NCBI RefSeq assembly: GCF_003002955.1
Contig: NZ_PVTJ01000002.1
Coordinates: forward strand, 248,001-312,000
Direction: 5' to 3'
DNA: 64,000 bases
Origin: Glycomyces artemisiae
GTDB taxonomy: Bacteria; Actinomycetota; Actinomycetes; Mycobacteriales; Micromonosporaceae
The notes beneath the pieces were generated by a model. That model was given only the letters and a program-made list of their open reading frames with translations. It did not search any database and had not been told where the DNA came from. Each line of letters begins with the position of its first letter. Positions within the stretch are counted from its first letter, which is position 1. This document shows positions 26,362 through 35,509 of this stretch, one piece after another. The translations under genes and the position numbers were made by a program.

Positions 26362-28194
26362 TCATCGTCGCAGCCTTGCGCGCACCGTTGCCTGGAGCGA
26401 CGCCATTTCAGTGACGCGGAATACCAGGCAGGCGGCGAGATACACGCCCAGCAGGGCGATCCCGAGGACGATCGACGCACCGAGCTGCCCGAGTTTGGAA
26501 CCGGACACGTCGGGCCACGCGAGCCACCCGGCGTACGCGGCGCCGCCCGCGATCAGTGCGGCCGCACCGGTTCGCACCAGGCCGTTCAGGGTCTTGCGCA
26601 TGCCGAGGAGCCCGACCCGCTTGCGCAGCAGGCTCATCGACAGCAGGAGCGAGACCAGGTAGGACACGCCGTTGGCGGCGAGGAGGCCGACGACGACCCA
26701 TTCGAGGGGCAGGAGCGCGAACGCGAGGAGGTACCCGCCGATGCGGATCGCGATGACCGGCAGGTTGAACAGTCCCACCGTCTTGGTGTCGGTCTGCGCG
26801 TAGAACGCGTAGATCTGCAACTGGGACACCGAGAACGGCATGAGGACGACGCCGACCATGAGCAGCGCCTGCCCGGTGGCGACCGCCATGGTGTGGTCGT
26901 AGGCGCCCCACTGGAAGATGGCGAGGGCGATCGGCTCGTGGAGGGCGATGAACGCGGCGGCGATGGGCACGAGCAGGAACGACGCGAGGCGGATCCCGGA
27001 GGAGAGGTGCTCGGTGAGCTCGGACCAGCGGCGGTCGTCGGCGGCGCGGGTCATGCGCGGCATGAGCGCGGTGATGACGGAGACCGCGACGATCCCGTGC
27101 GCCATCATCATCATCAGGTACGCGTTGTTGTAGACGGTGGTGCCGGGCACGAACTGGTCGTCGGCGGCGTTCCCGGACGCGGCGTTCGCGACCTTGATCA
27201 CGGCCATGACGGCGAGCTGGTTGGCGACGACGAACAGGAGCGTCCACGCGGCCATGCGGCGGATGTCGCGCAGCGGCAGCGCCGAGAAGTCGAACCGCAG
27301 GCGCCACCGGAACCCGGCCTTGCGGAGCGCGGGGGCGAGGCACAGGACCTGGATGAGCACGCCCGCGGTGGTCCCGCCGCCGAGGAGCAGGATCATCCCG
27401 TTCGTGACCTGGTCTGCGGTGGCGAACAGCTCGCCGCCGGGGCCGGGGACGGCGTCGCGGGTGAAGACGAGGAAGAACACCGCGCCGACGGTGATGACGA
27501 CGAGGTTGTTGATGATCGGCACCCACATGGGGGCGCCGAAGTGCTCGCGGGAGTTGAGGACCCCGGAGAGGACCGCGAACAGGCCGTAGAGGAGCAGCGC
27601 CGGGAGCATGAGGTACGAGAACTCGGTGACGAGGTCGTACTGGGAGGGCTCGGCCATGGCGCGGGCGATGAGCGGGGCGCAGAGGGTGACGACGAGCGCG
27701 GCGGCGCCGAGGACGAGGGCCGCGAGGGTGAGCAGGCGCTGCGCGAACGCGTCGCCGCCGTCGGGGTCGTTCTTGTGGGCCTTGACGAACAGGGGCATGA
27801 TGATGCTCGCGAACACGCCGCCGAGGACGAGCTCGTAGATCATCTGCGGGAAGTACTGGGCGGTCGTGTACGAGTTGCCGAGGAGCCCGGCGCCGATCGC
27901 CGCGGAGATGACGACGGTGCGCCCGAACCCGGTGATGCGCGAGACGAGGGACCCCGCGCCCATGAGGAGGCTGGAGCGGACCACGTTCCGGCCCTTCGGC
28001 TGCGGCTCCTGGACCGGCTGCTGCGGCGCGGAGGCCGGGGCGGGCGGGGGCGGTCCCGCGGGGGTGTAGCCGTTGCCGGTGAGCGGGCCGACGGGCCGGG
28101 CGAACTGCTGGTTCGCGTGGGGGTGGCGGCCCGGGGCGGGGCCAGACGGCGAGTAGTCGGGGCCAGGTCCCGGTCTCGCGCTAGGTTCGGCCAT
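26362..28194 (-). CDS. murJ: Lipid II flippase MurJ (MviN)
   Basis: MurJ is a MOP-superfamily transporter that flips lipid II. The 610-residue protein has a Pro/Gln-rich cytoplasmic head (about 1-60) and then 13-15 membrane segments from SSLLMGAGSLVSRITGFGRT (about 66-85). The conserved arginines of the first helix motif (RITGFGR) are present. ATG 28194 has GGAGAG 7 nt upstream; the open frame continues beyond but only as the mirror of pcnA. The start codon is 30 bp from that of the divergent pcnA. The protein ends before the pseudokinase gene, so it is not fused. Confidence 0.93.
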   Translation of the reverse strand: MAEPSARPGPGPDYSPSGPAPGRHPHANQQFARPVGPLTGNGYTPAGPPPPAPASAPQQPVQEPQPKGRNVVRSSLLMGAGSLVSRITGFGRTVVISAAIGAGLLGNSYTTAQYFPQMIYELVLGGVFASIIMPLFVKAHKNDPDGGDAFAQRLLTLAALVLGAAALVVTLCAPLIARAMAEPSQYDLVTEFSYLMLPALLLYGLFAVLSGVLNSREHFGAPMWVPIINNLVVITVGAVFFLVFTRDAVPGPGGELFATADQVTNGMILLLGGGTTAGVLIQVLCLAPALRKAGFRWRLRFDFSALPLRDIRRMAAWTLLFVVANQLAVMAVIKVANAASGNAADDQFVPGTTVYNNAYLMMMMAHGIVAVSVITALMPRMTRAADDRRWSELTEHLSSGIRLASFLLVPIAAAFIALHEPIALAIFQWGAYDHTMAVATGQALLMVGVVLMPFSVSQLQIYAFYAQTDTKTVGLFNLPVIAIRIGGYLLAFALLPLEWVVVGLLAANGVSYLVSLLLSMSLLRKRVGLLGMRKTLNGLVRTGAAALIAGGAAYAGWLAWPDVSGSKLGQLGASIVLGIALLGVYLAACLVFRVTEMASLQATVRARLRR

Positions 28195-28224
28195 TCTCGC
28201 ACTCTCCGCTAAGCTTGCCCGGCG

Positions 28225-29658
28225 ATGTCTGACAACAGTAGCGGTAAGGAAATCACGGTCCCGCCGATAGCCGATGAACTGGGTCGGCTGTTCGAGCGGG
28301 GCGGCCATGAGCTGCACCTGGTCGGCGGCCCGGTCCGCGACGCGGTGCTGCGCCGGCCTGTGAGCGACCTCGACTTCACCACCGACGCCCGCCCGGAGGC
28401 GACCGAGGCGATCCTGCGCGCGCACTGCTCGACGGTGTGGACCACCGGCGCCGACTTCGGGACCGTCGGCGGCATGTTCCGCGGCGAGCAGGTCGAGGTG
28501 ACGACCTTCCGCGCCGACGCCTACGACCGCGTCGGCCGCAATCCGATCGTGCGCTACGGCGACCGCCTCGAAGACGACCTGGAGCGGCGCGACTTCACCG
28601 TGAACGCCATGGCCGTCTCGGTGCCGGGGCACGTGTTCGCCGACCCGTTCGGCGGCATCGCGGACATCGCGCGCCGCACGATCCGCACGCCCGCGTCCCC
28701 GGAGTCGTCGTTCGCCGACGACCCGCTGCGGATGCTCCGCGCCGCGCGCTTCGCCGCGCAGCTCGGCTTCGACATCGAGGCGGGCACCCTCGACGCCATG
28801 CGCCGCATGGCGGGGGAGCTCTCGCGCATCACCGCCGAGCGCGTCCGCGACGAGTTCGTGAAGCTCATGCTCGCGCCCGATCCGGTGGTGGGCCTGCGCA
28901 TCCTCGTCGACACCGGCCTCGCCGAGTACTTCCTGCCGGAGCTGCCCGCGCTGCGCATGGAGATCGACGAGCACGCCCAGCACAAGGACGTCTACGAGCA
29001 CTCGCTCCAGGTGCTGCGCAACGCCATTGCGCTGGAGACCGACGGCCCGGACCTGCTCATGCGGCTCGCCGCGCTGCTCCACGACATCGGCAAGCCCGAG
29101 ACGAAGGACGTCGCCCCAGGCGGCGGCGTCACCTTCCACCACCACGACGTGGCCGGGGCCCGCCTGGCGCGCAGGCGGATGCGCGAGCTGAAGTTCCCGA
29201 AGGCCGACGTGCAGGCCGTGTCGCTGCTCATCTCGCTGCACCTGCGGTTCTACGGCTACGCGGACGGCGAGGAGGGCGGCTGGACCGATTCGGCGGTGCG
29301 CCGGTACGTGACCGACGCGGGCGACCAGCTCGACCGGCTCCACGTCATGGTCCGCTCGGACTGCACGACCCGCAACCGCCGCAAGGCGGAGCGGCTGCGC
29401 CGCGACTACGACGCGTTCGAGGACCGCATCGCCCGCATCCGGGCCGAGGAGGACCTGCGCGCGGTCCGCCCCGACCTCGACGGGAACGCGATCATGGAGC
29501 TGCTGGGCCTCAAGCCCGGCCCCGAGGTGGGCCGGGCCTGGGCGTTCCTCAAAGAGCTTCGGCTGGAGCGGGGTCCGCTGCCCCGCGAGGAGGCCGAGGC
29601 GGCGCTCCTCGACTGGGCCGCTTCGGAAGGGATCGCACCGCGTCCAGACGCGGGATGA
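28225..29658 (+). CDS. pcnA: CCA tRNA nucleotidyltransferase
   Basis: This enzyme adds or repairs the 3'-CCA of tRNAs. The 477-residue class II nucleotidyltransferase has VGGPVRDAVL (about 33-42), the metal-binding DLDFTTDARP (about 47-56), the RRDFTVNAM motif (about 120), and an HD domain with HSLQVLRNA and LLHDIGKPETKD (about 287-298). ATG 28225 lies 9 nt after TAAGCT (28210-28215) and has no clear Shine-Dalgarno, so a near-leaderless transcript is likely. Its 3' 110 bp overlap the convergent GT87 gene. Confidence 0.94.
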   Translation: MSDNSSGKEITVPPIADELGRLFERGGHELHLVGGPVRDAVLRRPVSDLDFTTDARPEATEAILRAHCSTVWTTGADFGTVGGMFRGEQVEVTTFRADAYDRVGRNPIVRYGDRLEDDLERRDFTVNAMAVSVPGHVFADPFGGIADIARRTIRTPASPESSFADDPLRMLRAARFAAQLGFDIEAGTLDAMRRMAGELSRITAERVRDEFVKLMLAPDPVVGLRILVDTGLAEYFLPELPALRMEIDEHAQHKDVYEHSLQVLRNAIALETDGPDLLMRLAALLHDIGKPETKDVAPGGGVTFHHHDVAGARLARRRMRELKFPKADVQAVSLLISLHLRFYGYADGEEGGWTDSAVRRYVTDAGDQLDRLHVMVRSDCTTRNRRKAERLRRDYDAFEDRIARIRAEEDLRAVRPDLDGNAIMELLGLKPGPEVGRAWAFLKELRLERGPLPREEAEAALLDWAASEGIAPRPDAG

Positions 29659-31120
29659 GGATCTCCTGCACCACCAGGGCGCACATGACCGCCACCGCGA
29701 GCCACCGCGACGCCGCGGCGGCGAGGAACAGGCCCTCGGGGATGCCCCGGCCGTCCTCGGCGGACACCTGGAGCATCTTGCCGTAGAACGAGAAGAAGTA
29801 GAACAGCTCCGCGGCCTGCCACACCAGGAAGAAGCCCCACTTGGGGCGGGCGAGCACGACCAGCGGCAGCAGCCACAGCACGTACTGCTGCGACCAGACC
29901 TTCCCGAACAGCAGGAACGTCGCGACCACGAGGAAGCACAGCTGCGCCAGGCGCGGCACCACGTCCTCAGTGGACGGCGTCTTGAGCCCGTACCCGCCGC
30001 CCGCGGTGCGCCGCTGCGCGAAGTACCCGAGCGCGGCGATCCCCAGGCAGGACAGGGCGAACAGCACCAGGTACAGGTCGTTGACGAACTCGGAGTCCCA
30101 CAGGCGCTCCCAGCCGGTGAGCCCGCGGAGCACGTACCAGCCGGTGCCCCAGTCGACGGGCCGCTCGGAGTTCAGCTCGAAGAACCGCATCCACGAGTCG
30201 GGCCACAGGTACGCGACGGGCCCGTTGATGACGGCCCACGTGATCGCGGCGGTGGCGGTCGCCTGGAGCGCGGGCAGGAGCTTCTTCTGCCGCAGCGCCA
30301 GGATCAGGAGCGGGCCGAGGAACAGGAGCGCGTAGAACTTCGCGGCCACCGCGAGGCCGAGGAACAGCCCGGCCATGACGGGCCTGCCGCGCTGCCAGTA
30401 CAGGAAGAACGGCATCGACAGGGCGACGGCGAACAGGTCCCAGTTGACGGTGGCGGTCACGAGGATGACCGGCGCGGCGGCGAGCATCATCGCGTCCCAC
30501 GGCCGCGAGGGCCGGGAGTGGACGAGCGCCGGATCGGGGTTGGGGCCGGGGATGTCGGTGCGGCGGTTGTCGCGGCGGATGGCGTGGAGGACCGCGATGG
30601 CGGCGGCGCCGCAGATGAACAGCACGATCGCGTTGAGGTGCCAGAAGACCGGGCCGCCGTCGGTCCCGGCGACGGAGCCGATCCGGTAGGCGATCTGCCC
30701 GAGCACGCCCATGAACCATCCGGTCAGTACCGGGTATTCGACCGGGTGGTCACGGTAGGGGACGGCGCCCTCGTTGAGCTTCTCCGCGCCCCACAGCGCG
30801 CGGATGTCGGTGTAGCAGGCGTTCGTGTACTGCTGCCAGTCCACCCAGCCGCCCGCCGAGCACGGGTACTTCTGGATCCAGTTGACCGCGAACGCGATCA
30901 GGCCGGTGAGGAGGATGACCCGGATCGGGATCCAGAACCGGCGGCGGGGCGGGTCGGCGGCGTGGTCGCCGAACGGTCCGCCGATGAGGCCCGACGCGAG
31001 CCGGGCGGCGCGGTCGGTGAGGGTGGGCGCGGCCGGGGGGTCCCCGGCGGGGCGCTCGGCCTTCGCGAGGGTCGGCGCGTCGTTCGGCGCGGGGTTCGGT
31101 GCGGATGCAGACGGCGGCAT
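29549..31120 (-). CDS. GT87/DUF2029-type polyprenyl-linked membrane glycosyltransferase
   Basis: The 523-residue integral membrane protein has about 10-12 hydrophobic segments from residue 65 onward. It has the GT-C-type periplasmic sequence with YRDHPVEYPVLTGWFMG (about 122-138; an acidic/His-rich first loop typical of DUF2029) and FGKVWSQQYVLWLLPL (about 410). Related actinobacterial proteins transfer arabinose or mannose from polyprenyl-phosphate donors; the substrate here is unknown. CACAAT lies 7 nt before ATG 31120. The last about 37 codons run antisense over pcnA and encode a Pro/Arg/Ala-rich tail. Confidence 0.82.
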   Translation of the reverse strand: MPPSASAPNPAPNDAPTLAKAERPAGDPPAAPTLTDRAARLASGLIGGPFGDHAADPPRRRFWIPIRVILLTGLIAFAVNWIQKYPCSAGGWVDWQQYTNACYTDIRALWGAEKLNEGAVPYRDHPVEYPVLTGWFMGVLGQIAYRIGSVAGTDGGPVFWHLNAIVLFICGAAAIAVLHAIRRDNRRTDIPGPNPDPALVHSRPSRPWDAMMLAAAPVILVTATVNWDLFAVALSMPFFLYWQRGRPVMAGLFLGLAVAAKFYALLFLGPLLILALRQKKLLPALQATATAAITWAVINGPVAYLWPDSWMRFFELNSERPVDWGTGWYVLRGLTGWERLWDSEFVNDLYLVLFALSCLGIAALGYFAQRRTAGGGYGLKTPSTEDVVPRLAQLCFLVVATFLLFGKVWSQQYVLWLLPLVVLARPKWGFFLVWQAAELFYFFSFYGKMLQVSAEDGRGIPEGLFLAAAASRWLAVAVMCALVVQEILIPRLDAVRSLPKRPSRGAPPRPPRGAADPAPAEAL

Positions 31121-31185
31121 GGGCCTTATTGTGGCCCATGCCGCCGCGGTGGTGCTACGGGCCGAGGGTCGCCCCCCGGCCTCAC

Positions 31186-34100
31186 TCAGTCTCTGCCGTT
31201 GCCACCCGGCTCCTCCGTCGTCGCCCCTTCGGTCGTCGGCTCGTCGGTGGTCTCGTTGCAGTCAGGCTGGAAGATCGGGCACTCCTCGTCCGTCGACTCC
31301 TCGCCGGTCGGGTCGGTCGTCGGATCGTCCGTGCCCGGATCGCCGTCGTCCTCGCCGGGCTGGCAGGCCTGCCCGTCCCAGGTGCCGCCGTCGGCCTCGC
31401 ACTCCTCCTGCGCTTCGTCCTCCTGCTGGCCCGCGCACAGCGGGTCGTCCGCGTTCTCAGCGCAGAACGCGCCGCCTTCGAGCGGGCCGCCGGCCTTCTC
31501 GATGTCCCAGCTCTGGTCGTTGCCCTGGTCGTCGACCTTGCCGTCCCAGTCGACCGCCTCCCAGTCCGTCGCATCGAGGATGCGGTTCATCGCGGTGAAC
31601 CACACCGGGTACGCGGTGTTGGAGCCGAACACGTTGTTCTTGTTGCCGTCGACGTCGGCGATCGGGTCCGACTCGGAGGTCACGTTGCCGACCCACGCGG
31701 CGATGGACAGCTGCGGGATCGCCCCGACGTACCACGCGTGCGCGTTGTACGAGTCCGGGTAGTCGTTCCCGTCCTTGTCCTTGCCGCCGGCCTCCCAGGT
31801 ACCGGTCTTGCCGAAGTAGTCGCGGTCGAGCTGGTCGACCGAGGAGGAGCCGCCGATCTCGGAGCCGATCCACTGGAGGTTGCGGGCGACCGCCTCGTCG
31901 ATGGCCTGCCCGGACTTGAGCTCGTTGACCGGCTGGACCTCTTCGCCCTTGTACTCGACCTTGGCGACGAAGTGCGACTCGTTGTAGACGCCGTTGTTGG
32001 CGATGGTCGCGTAGATCGAGGCCATGTCGCGCACGCTCGTCGGGTACTGGCCGAACGCGATGTGGTTGTAGAACGGGTCGGTGTTGCCCTTGCCGCCGAT
32101 GGTGCACTCGGTCGGGTTCTCTTCGTAGATGAACTTCCCGTCGGTGTTCACGATCGGGTTGCAGTCGGCGTCGACCTGGATGCCCGCGTTGACGTCCCAG
32201 TTGCCGGAGGCGTCGACGATGGGGTCGCCCACGCTGTCGACGGCGGTCCCGTGCTGGGTGTAGGTGCCGTTGTCGGTCATGTGGTAGTTGATGCTGACGT
32301 CCCAGGCCTTGCCGTTCTCGTCCTCGATCGTCCGGGCCTGGTTCATGACCGACAGGCCCATCTGGTCGGCGTAGTCGAGGATGGTGCTGGCGCCGTACTC
32401 CTCGGCGATCGAGTACATCGGGGTGTTCTTCGATTCGCGGACCGAGTCGGTCAGCGTCATCTCGACCTTCGAGTTCTGGCTGCCGTTGCGCAGGGTGCAG
32501 TCCGGGTAGGTGCCGCCGCCGATGCACTCTTCGAGGTCGTCGAGCGTCAGCGACTCGAACTCGCGCGGCGAGGAGGCGTTGAACCAGGAGTCGACGGAGT
32601 CGCCCTCCTCCATGGCGGTGGCGGCGGTGACCATCTTGAACGTCGACGAGGGCGGGTGCGGGGACTCCGCGCCGGCCTTGTCGACGCCGAAGCCGTCGTC
32701 GCCGCCGTAGTAGCCGAGGATCGCGCCGGTCTCCGGGTCGATCGCGACCATCGCCGACATCATGTACGGGTCGTAGTCGACCAGCGCCGCGTCTTCGTTG
32801 CTGTTCTCGAACTGCGCGTACCCCTCGTCGGTGAGATCGCGCTCGGCCTGGTTGACGTCGGTGACGACCTGGCCGTTCTCGTCGACCGGCTGGCCGTCCT
32901 CGTTCTTCTTCACCGCGATGGCGCCGCGCGAGCCGGTGCTCTTGAGCGAGGACTGGATCGCCGGGTCGATGGTGAGCGTGATCGAGTAGCCGCCGTCCTT
33001 GCCGCTGCCCTCGACGCCCTTGAGCTGGTCCTTGGTGATGCCGTAGCGCGCTTCGAGCTCGTCGAAGACGTACCCGTCGAGCTCGTTGATGATGAAGCCG
33101 ACGTCGGTGTTGCCGCCCCAGGACCCGGAGGCGTTGAAGTCGGTGGCCGCGGTCTCGATGACGGCCTCGTACGTCTCCGCGTCGCGGTCGGCCTGGCTGA
33201 TCTGGCCGGTCTCCAGCAGGGCGTCCATGGTGAACTCCCAGCGGGCCTTCGCGGCGCCCTCGTCGTAGGCGTCGGTGTAGTACGGGTCGTAGTAGCCGTT
33301 GGGCGACTTGACCTGCATGACGATGTACGCGGCCTGGCCGTAGGTCAGCTGGTCGAGCTCGACGTTGAAGTAGTTCTTCGCGGCGGCCTTGATGCCGTAC
33401 GCCCCCCGGCCGAAGTAGGCCGTGTTCAGGTAGGCGGTGATGATCTCGTCCTTGTCGTACTCGGACTCCATCTTGATCGCCAGTGCGGCTTCGCGGGCCT
33501 TGCGGTCGTACGAGATCTCGTCGCGCGCGTCCATGTACATGCCGGCGTACTGCTGGGTGATCGTCGAGGCGCCTTGGGTGTCGCCGCCGGTGAGGTTGTT
33601 GACCAGCGCGCCCATGGTGCGGATGTAGTCGACGCCGCCGTGCTCCCAGAACTTGCGGTCCTCAAGGGCGACCAGCGCGTCGGTGACGGTCTCGGGGGCC
33701 TGGCCCGGGTCGATCTGGAGGCGGAGCGTGTCGCCGTAGGCGCCCGCCTGGGTGCCGTCGGCGTAGAAGAACGCGGAGGACTCGCCCTTGCGGAAGACGT
33801 TTTCGAGGTCCGGGGTGTTCTGGAAGAAGTAGGTGGCGATGACGGTGACGCTCGCGACGAACAGGATGCCCATCGCGATCATGGCCGCGAGCATCTTGCG
33901 GCCGAGGCGTTTGCGCTTCTTCTTGGCGCCTTCGAGGTCGTCCTTGTTCAGGGGGCCGTTGCCGGCGCGGCGGCGGCCGCCGTTCCCGGCGCGGCCGGCG
34001 CGGGCGTCGGCCTCGTCGAGGTTGACGCGGGCGGCGCCCACGGACGCCGAGCCCACCGAGGCGGATCCGACGGAAGCGGAGCCGACGGACGCGCGGCCCG

Positions 34101-34461
34101 CGCCGCCCACGGAGGCGGAGCCGACCGAGGCGCGTCCGGCGCCGCCGACCGACGCCGAGCCGGTCGGGCGGGCGGAGCCGACGGAAGCGGAGCCGGTCGG
34201 GCGCGCGCCTCCGACGGACGCGGAGCCGCGGCCGACGGGCGCCTGGCCCCCGGGCGGGGTGCCGTAGCCCTGCTGCGGGCGCCGCGGCGGCTGGCCCTGG
34301 CCTTGCGGGGCGCCTTGCCGGCGTCCGCCGCCCCACCCGTAGTCGGGTTCGCGGGAACCGCCCCCGGGGGCGGCGCCGTAGCCGCGCGCCTGCCCGGAGG
34401 CCCGGCCCTGCGGCCGCCCCTCCTCGGGCGGCGGGGCGGGGCGGTAACCGTTGTCGCTCAT
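31186..34461 (-). CDS. Bifunctional class A penicillin-binding protein (transglycosylase/transpeptidase)
   Basis: This protein polymerises and cross-links peptidoglycan. The 1091-residue protein has a disordered cytoplasmic head (about 1-155) with nine ASVG repeats, one membrane anchor (about 160-185) and a GT51 domain with EDRKFWEHGGVD (Glu267). The transpeptidase domain has SxxK = STFK (Ser606, Lys609), SxN = SKN and KTG(T) at Lys885. A Thr/Glu/Asp-rich tail with four cysteines ends the protein. ATG 34461 (MSDNGYRPAPP) is chosen; the open frame further upstream is not conserved-looking. The padR-ino1 unit is read divergently. Confidence 0.93.
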   Translation of the reverse strand: MSDNGYRPAPPPEEGRPQGRASGQARGYGAAPGGGSREPDYGWGGGRRQGAPQGQGQPPRRPQQGYGTPPGGQAPVGRGSASVGGARPTGSASVGSARPTGSASVGGAGRASVGSASVGGAGRASVGSASVGSASVGSASVGAARVNLDEADARAGRAGNGGRRRAGNGPLNKDDLEGAKKKRKRLGRKMLAAMIAMGILFVASVTVIATYFFQNTPDLENVFRKGESSAFFYADGTQAGAYGDTLRLQIDPGQAPETVTDALVALEDRKFWEHGGVDYIRTMGALVNNLTGGDTQGASTITQQYAGMYMDARDEISYDRKAREAALAIKMESEYDKDEIITAYLNTAYFGRGAYGIKAAAKNYFNVELDQLTYGQAAYIVMQVKSPNGYYDPYYTDAYDEGAAKARWEFTMDALLETGQISQADRDAETYEAVIETAATDFNASGSWGGNTDVGFIINELDGYVFDELEARYGITKDQLKGVEGSGKDGGYSITLTIDPAIQSSLKSTGSRGAIAVKKNEDGQPVDENGQVVTDVNQAERDLTDEGYAQFENSNEDAALVDYDPYMMSAMVAIDPETGAILGYYGGDDGFGVDKAGAESPHPPSSTFKMVTAATAMEEGDSVDSWFNASSPREFESLTLDDLEECIGGGTYPDCTLRNGSQNSKVEMTLTDSVRESKNTPMYSIAEEYGASTILDYADQMGLSVMNQARTIEDENGKAWDVSINYHMTDNGTYTQHGTAVDSVGDPIVDASGNWDVNAGIQVDADCNPIVNTDGKFIYEENPTECTIGGKGNTDPFYNHIAFGQYPTSVRDMASIYATIANNGVYNESHFVAKVEYKGEEVQPVNELKSGQAIDEAVARNLQWIGSEIGGSSSVDQLDRDYFGKTGTWEAGGKDKDGNDYPDSYNAHAWYVGAIPQLSIAAWVGNVTSESDPIADVDGNKNNVFGSNTAYPVWFTAMNRILDATDWEAVDWDGKVDDQGNDQSWDIEKAGGPLEGGAFCAENADDPLCAGQQEDEAQEECEADGGTWDGQACQPGEDDGDPGTDDPTTDPTGEESTDEECPIFQPDCNETTDEPTTEGATTEEPGGNGRD
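34030..34235 (-). repeat. In-frame SASVG repeat in the PBP head
   Basis: Nine copies of ASVG in variants GSASVG(G/S)ARPT, GSASVGGAGR and SASVG occupy about residues 78-143 of the penicillin-binding protein. At DNA level this is a tandem array of related 12-33 bp units. Confidence 0.85.
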
Positions 34462-34795
34462 GCTCAACCATCCACGTGCTGTGTAACCCCAGCGGGGCTT
34501 GCCGGTCGGCCCGGTGCGCGCCGGAAGGGTGGCGCCCGGGGGCGCTCCGGCGGACCGGCGTTCGCAAAGGTCTACTTCCGGCATGGGGGGTGGCCGGTCG
34601 TCTCGCAGTCTCGCACACCGAATCTGAGAAGACTCTGCTAGACCGCGTCGTGCGCACGAGCTTATCGGATCGAAGTGCCCCTGAACAGGGCGCGGACCCG
34701 TAGCTTGACGTGATTTGCACCTGCCGCTATGGTTATCCTGATGTATCGGCCCGATACATCGAGCAGTTAGATCGCCGTGTGAGAGGAGGGACGAG
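34462..34795. promoter_or_regulatory. Divergent PBP / padR control region with PadR operator
   Basis: A 334-bp intergenic region. On the + strand TTGACG (34705-34710), a 17-bp spacer and TATGGT (34728-34733) form a good promoter. Immediately downstream is the perfect inverted repeat ATGTATCGG-C-CCGATACAT (34741-34759), of the ATGTATC...GATACAT type bound by PadR regulators. AGGAGG follows before padR. This strongly suggests autorepression of padR-ino1. No clear promoter for the PBP gene was seen in 34462-34700. Confidence 0.85.
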
Positions 34796-35509
34796 ATGTT
34801 GGAGCTGGCCATTCTGGGGCTCTTGCATGAATCCCCGATGCACGGCTATGAGCTGCGCAAACGGCTGCTGGCCCTGCTGGGGGCCATCCGGGCGGCGTTC
34901 AGCTACGGGTCGCTCTACCCGACCCTCAAAAGAATGCGCCTGCGCGGGCTCATCGTCGAGGAGGCGCCGGCGGGCGTCACATCCGAGAAGACCGCCGCGA
35001 CCCGCACCGGAGCAGAGAAACCCCTGCTCAGCGGCCGCAGGGCCCGAAAGGTCTACCGGCTCACACCCGAGGGCAAGGAGCACTTCGCCCAGCTCATGGC
35101 CGACGCGGGCCCCGAGTCCGCGGACGAGGCCCTGTTCGGGGTCCACTTCGCGTTCTTCTCCCGCACCGACCCGGCCACCCGCCTGCGCATCCTCGAAGCG
35201 CGCCGGCGCCGCGTCGAGGAGCGCCGCGAGCGGATCCGCGAGGCGCTCGCCCGCACCGCCGAGCGGCTCGACGCCTACGGGCTCGAACTCCAGCGCCACG
35301 GCCTGGAGACGGCCGAGCGCGAGGTGCGGTGGCTCAACGAGCTCATCGCCACCGAGGAGGGCCGCGGCCCGCGGCGGCGCAACGACTTCGGCGATCCCGT
35401 CGCCGGGACGGGAGGGCCCAGCGCCCTCCCGGAACAGGGAACACCCGATCCGGCTGCGAGCGCCGGAGACCCAAATAAACAAGACAAAGGAGGCATGCGC
35501 GATGGGTAA
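34796..35509 (+). CDS. PadR family transcriptional regulator
   Basis: The 237-residue regulator has an N-terminal winged helix (about 1-95: [40 protein letters not shown]), the typical PadR start, and a C-terminal helical dimerisation part (about 115-190). An insert of about 25 residues rich in Thr/Ala/Lys lies in the wing. ATG 34796 has GAGAGGAGGG upstream. Its stop overlaps the ino1 start by 8 bp. With the operator at 34741-34759 it probably represses its own operon; the inducer is unknown. Confidence 0.92.
   Translation: MLELAILGLLHESPMHGYELRKRLLALLGAIRAAFSYGSLYPTLKRMRLRGLIVEEAPAGVTSEKTAATRTGAEKPLLSGRRARKVYRLTPEGKEHFAQLMADAGPESADEALFGVHFAFFSRTDPATRLRILEARRRRVEERRERIREALARTAERLDAYGLELQRHGLETAEREVRWLNELIATEEGRGPRRRNDFGDPVAGTGGPSALPEQGTPDPAASAGDPNKQDKGGMRDG

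Noticed and set aside
28195..29343. Upstream extension of the murJ frame to about 993 codons
   Set aside because: The extra about 380 codons are the antisense of pcnA; ATG 28194 has a proper ribosome site.
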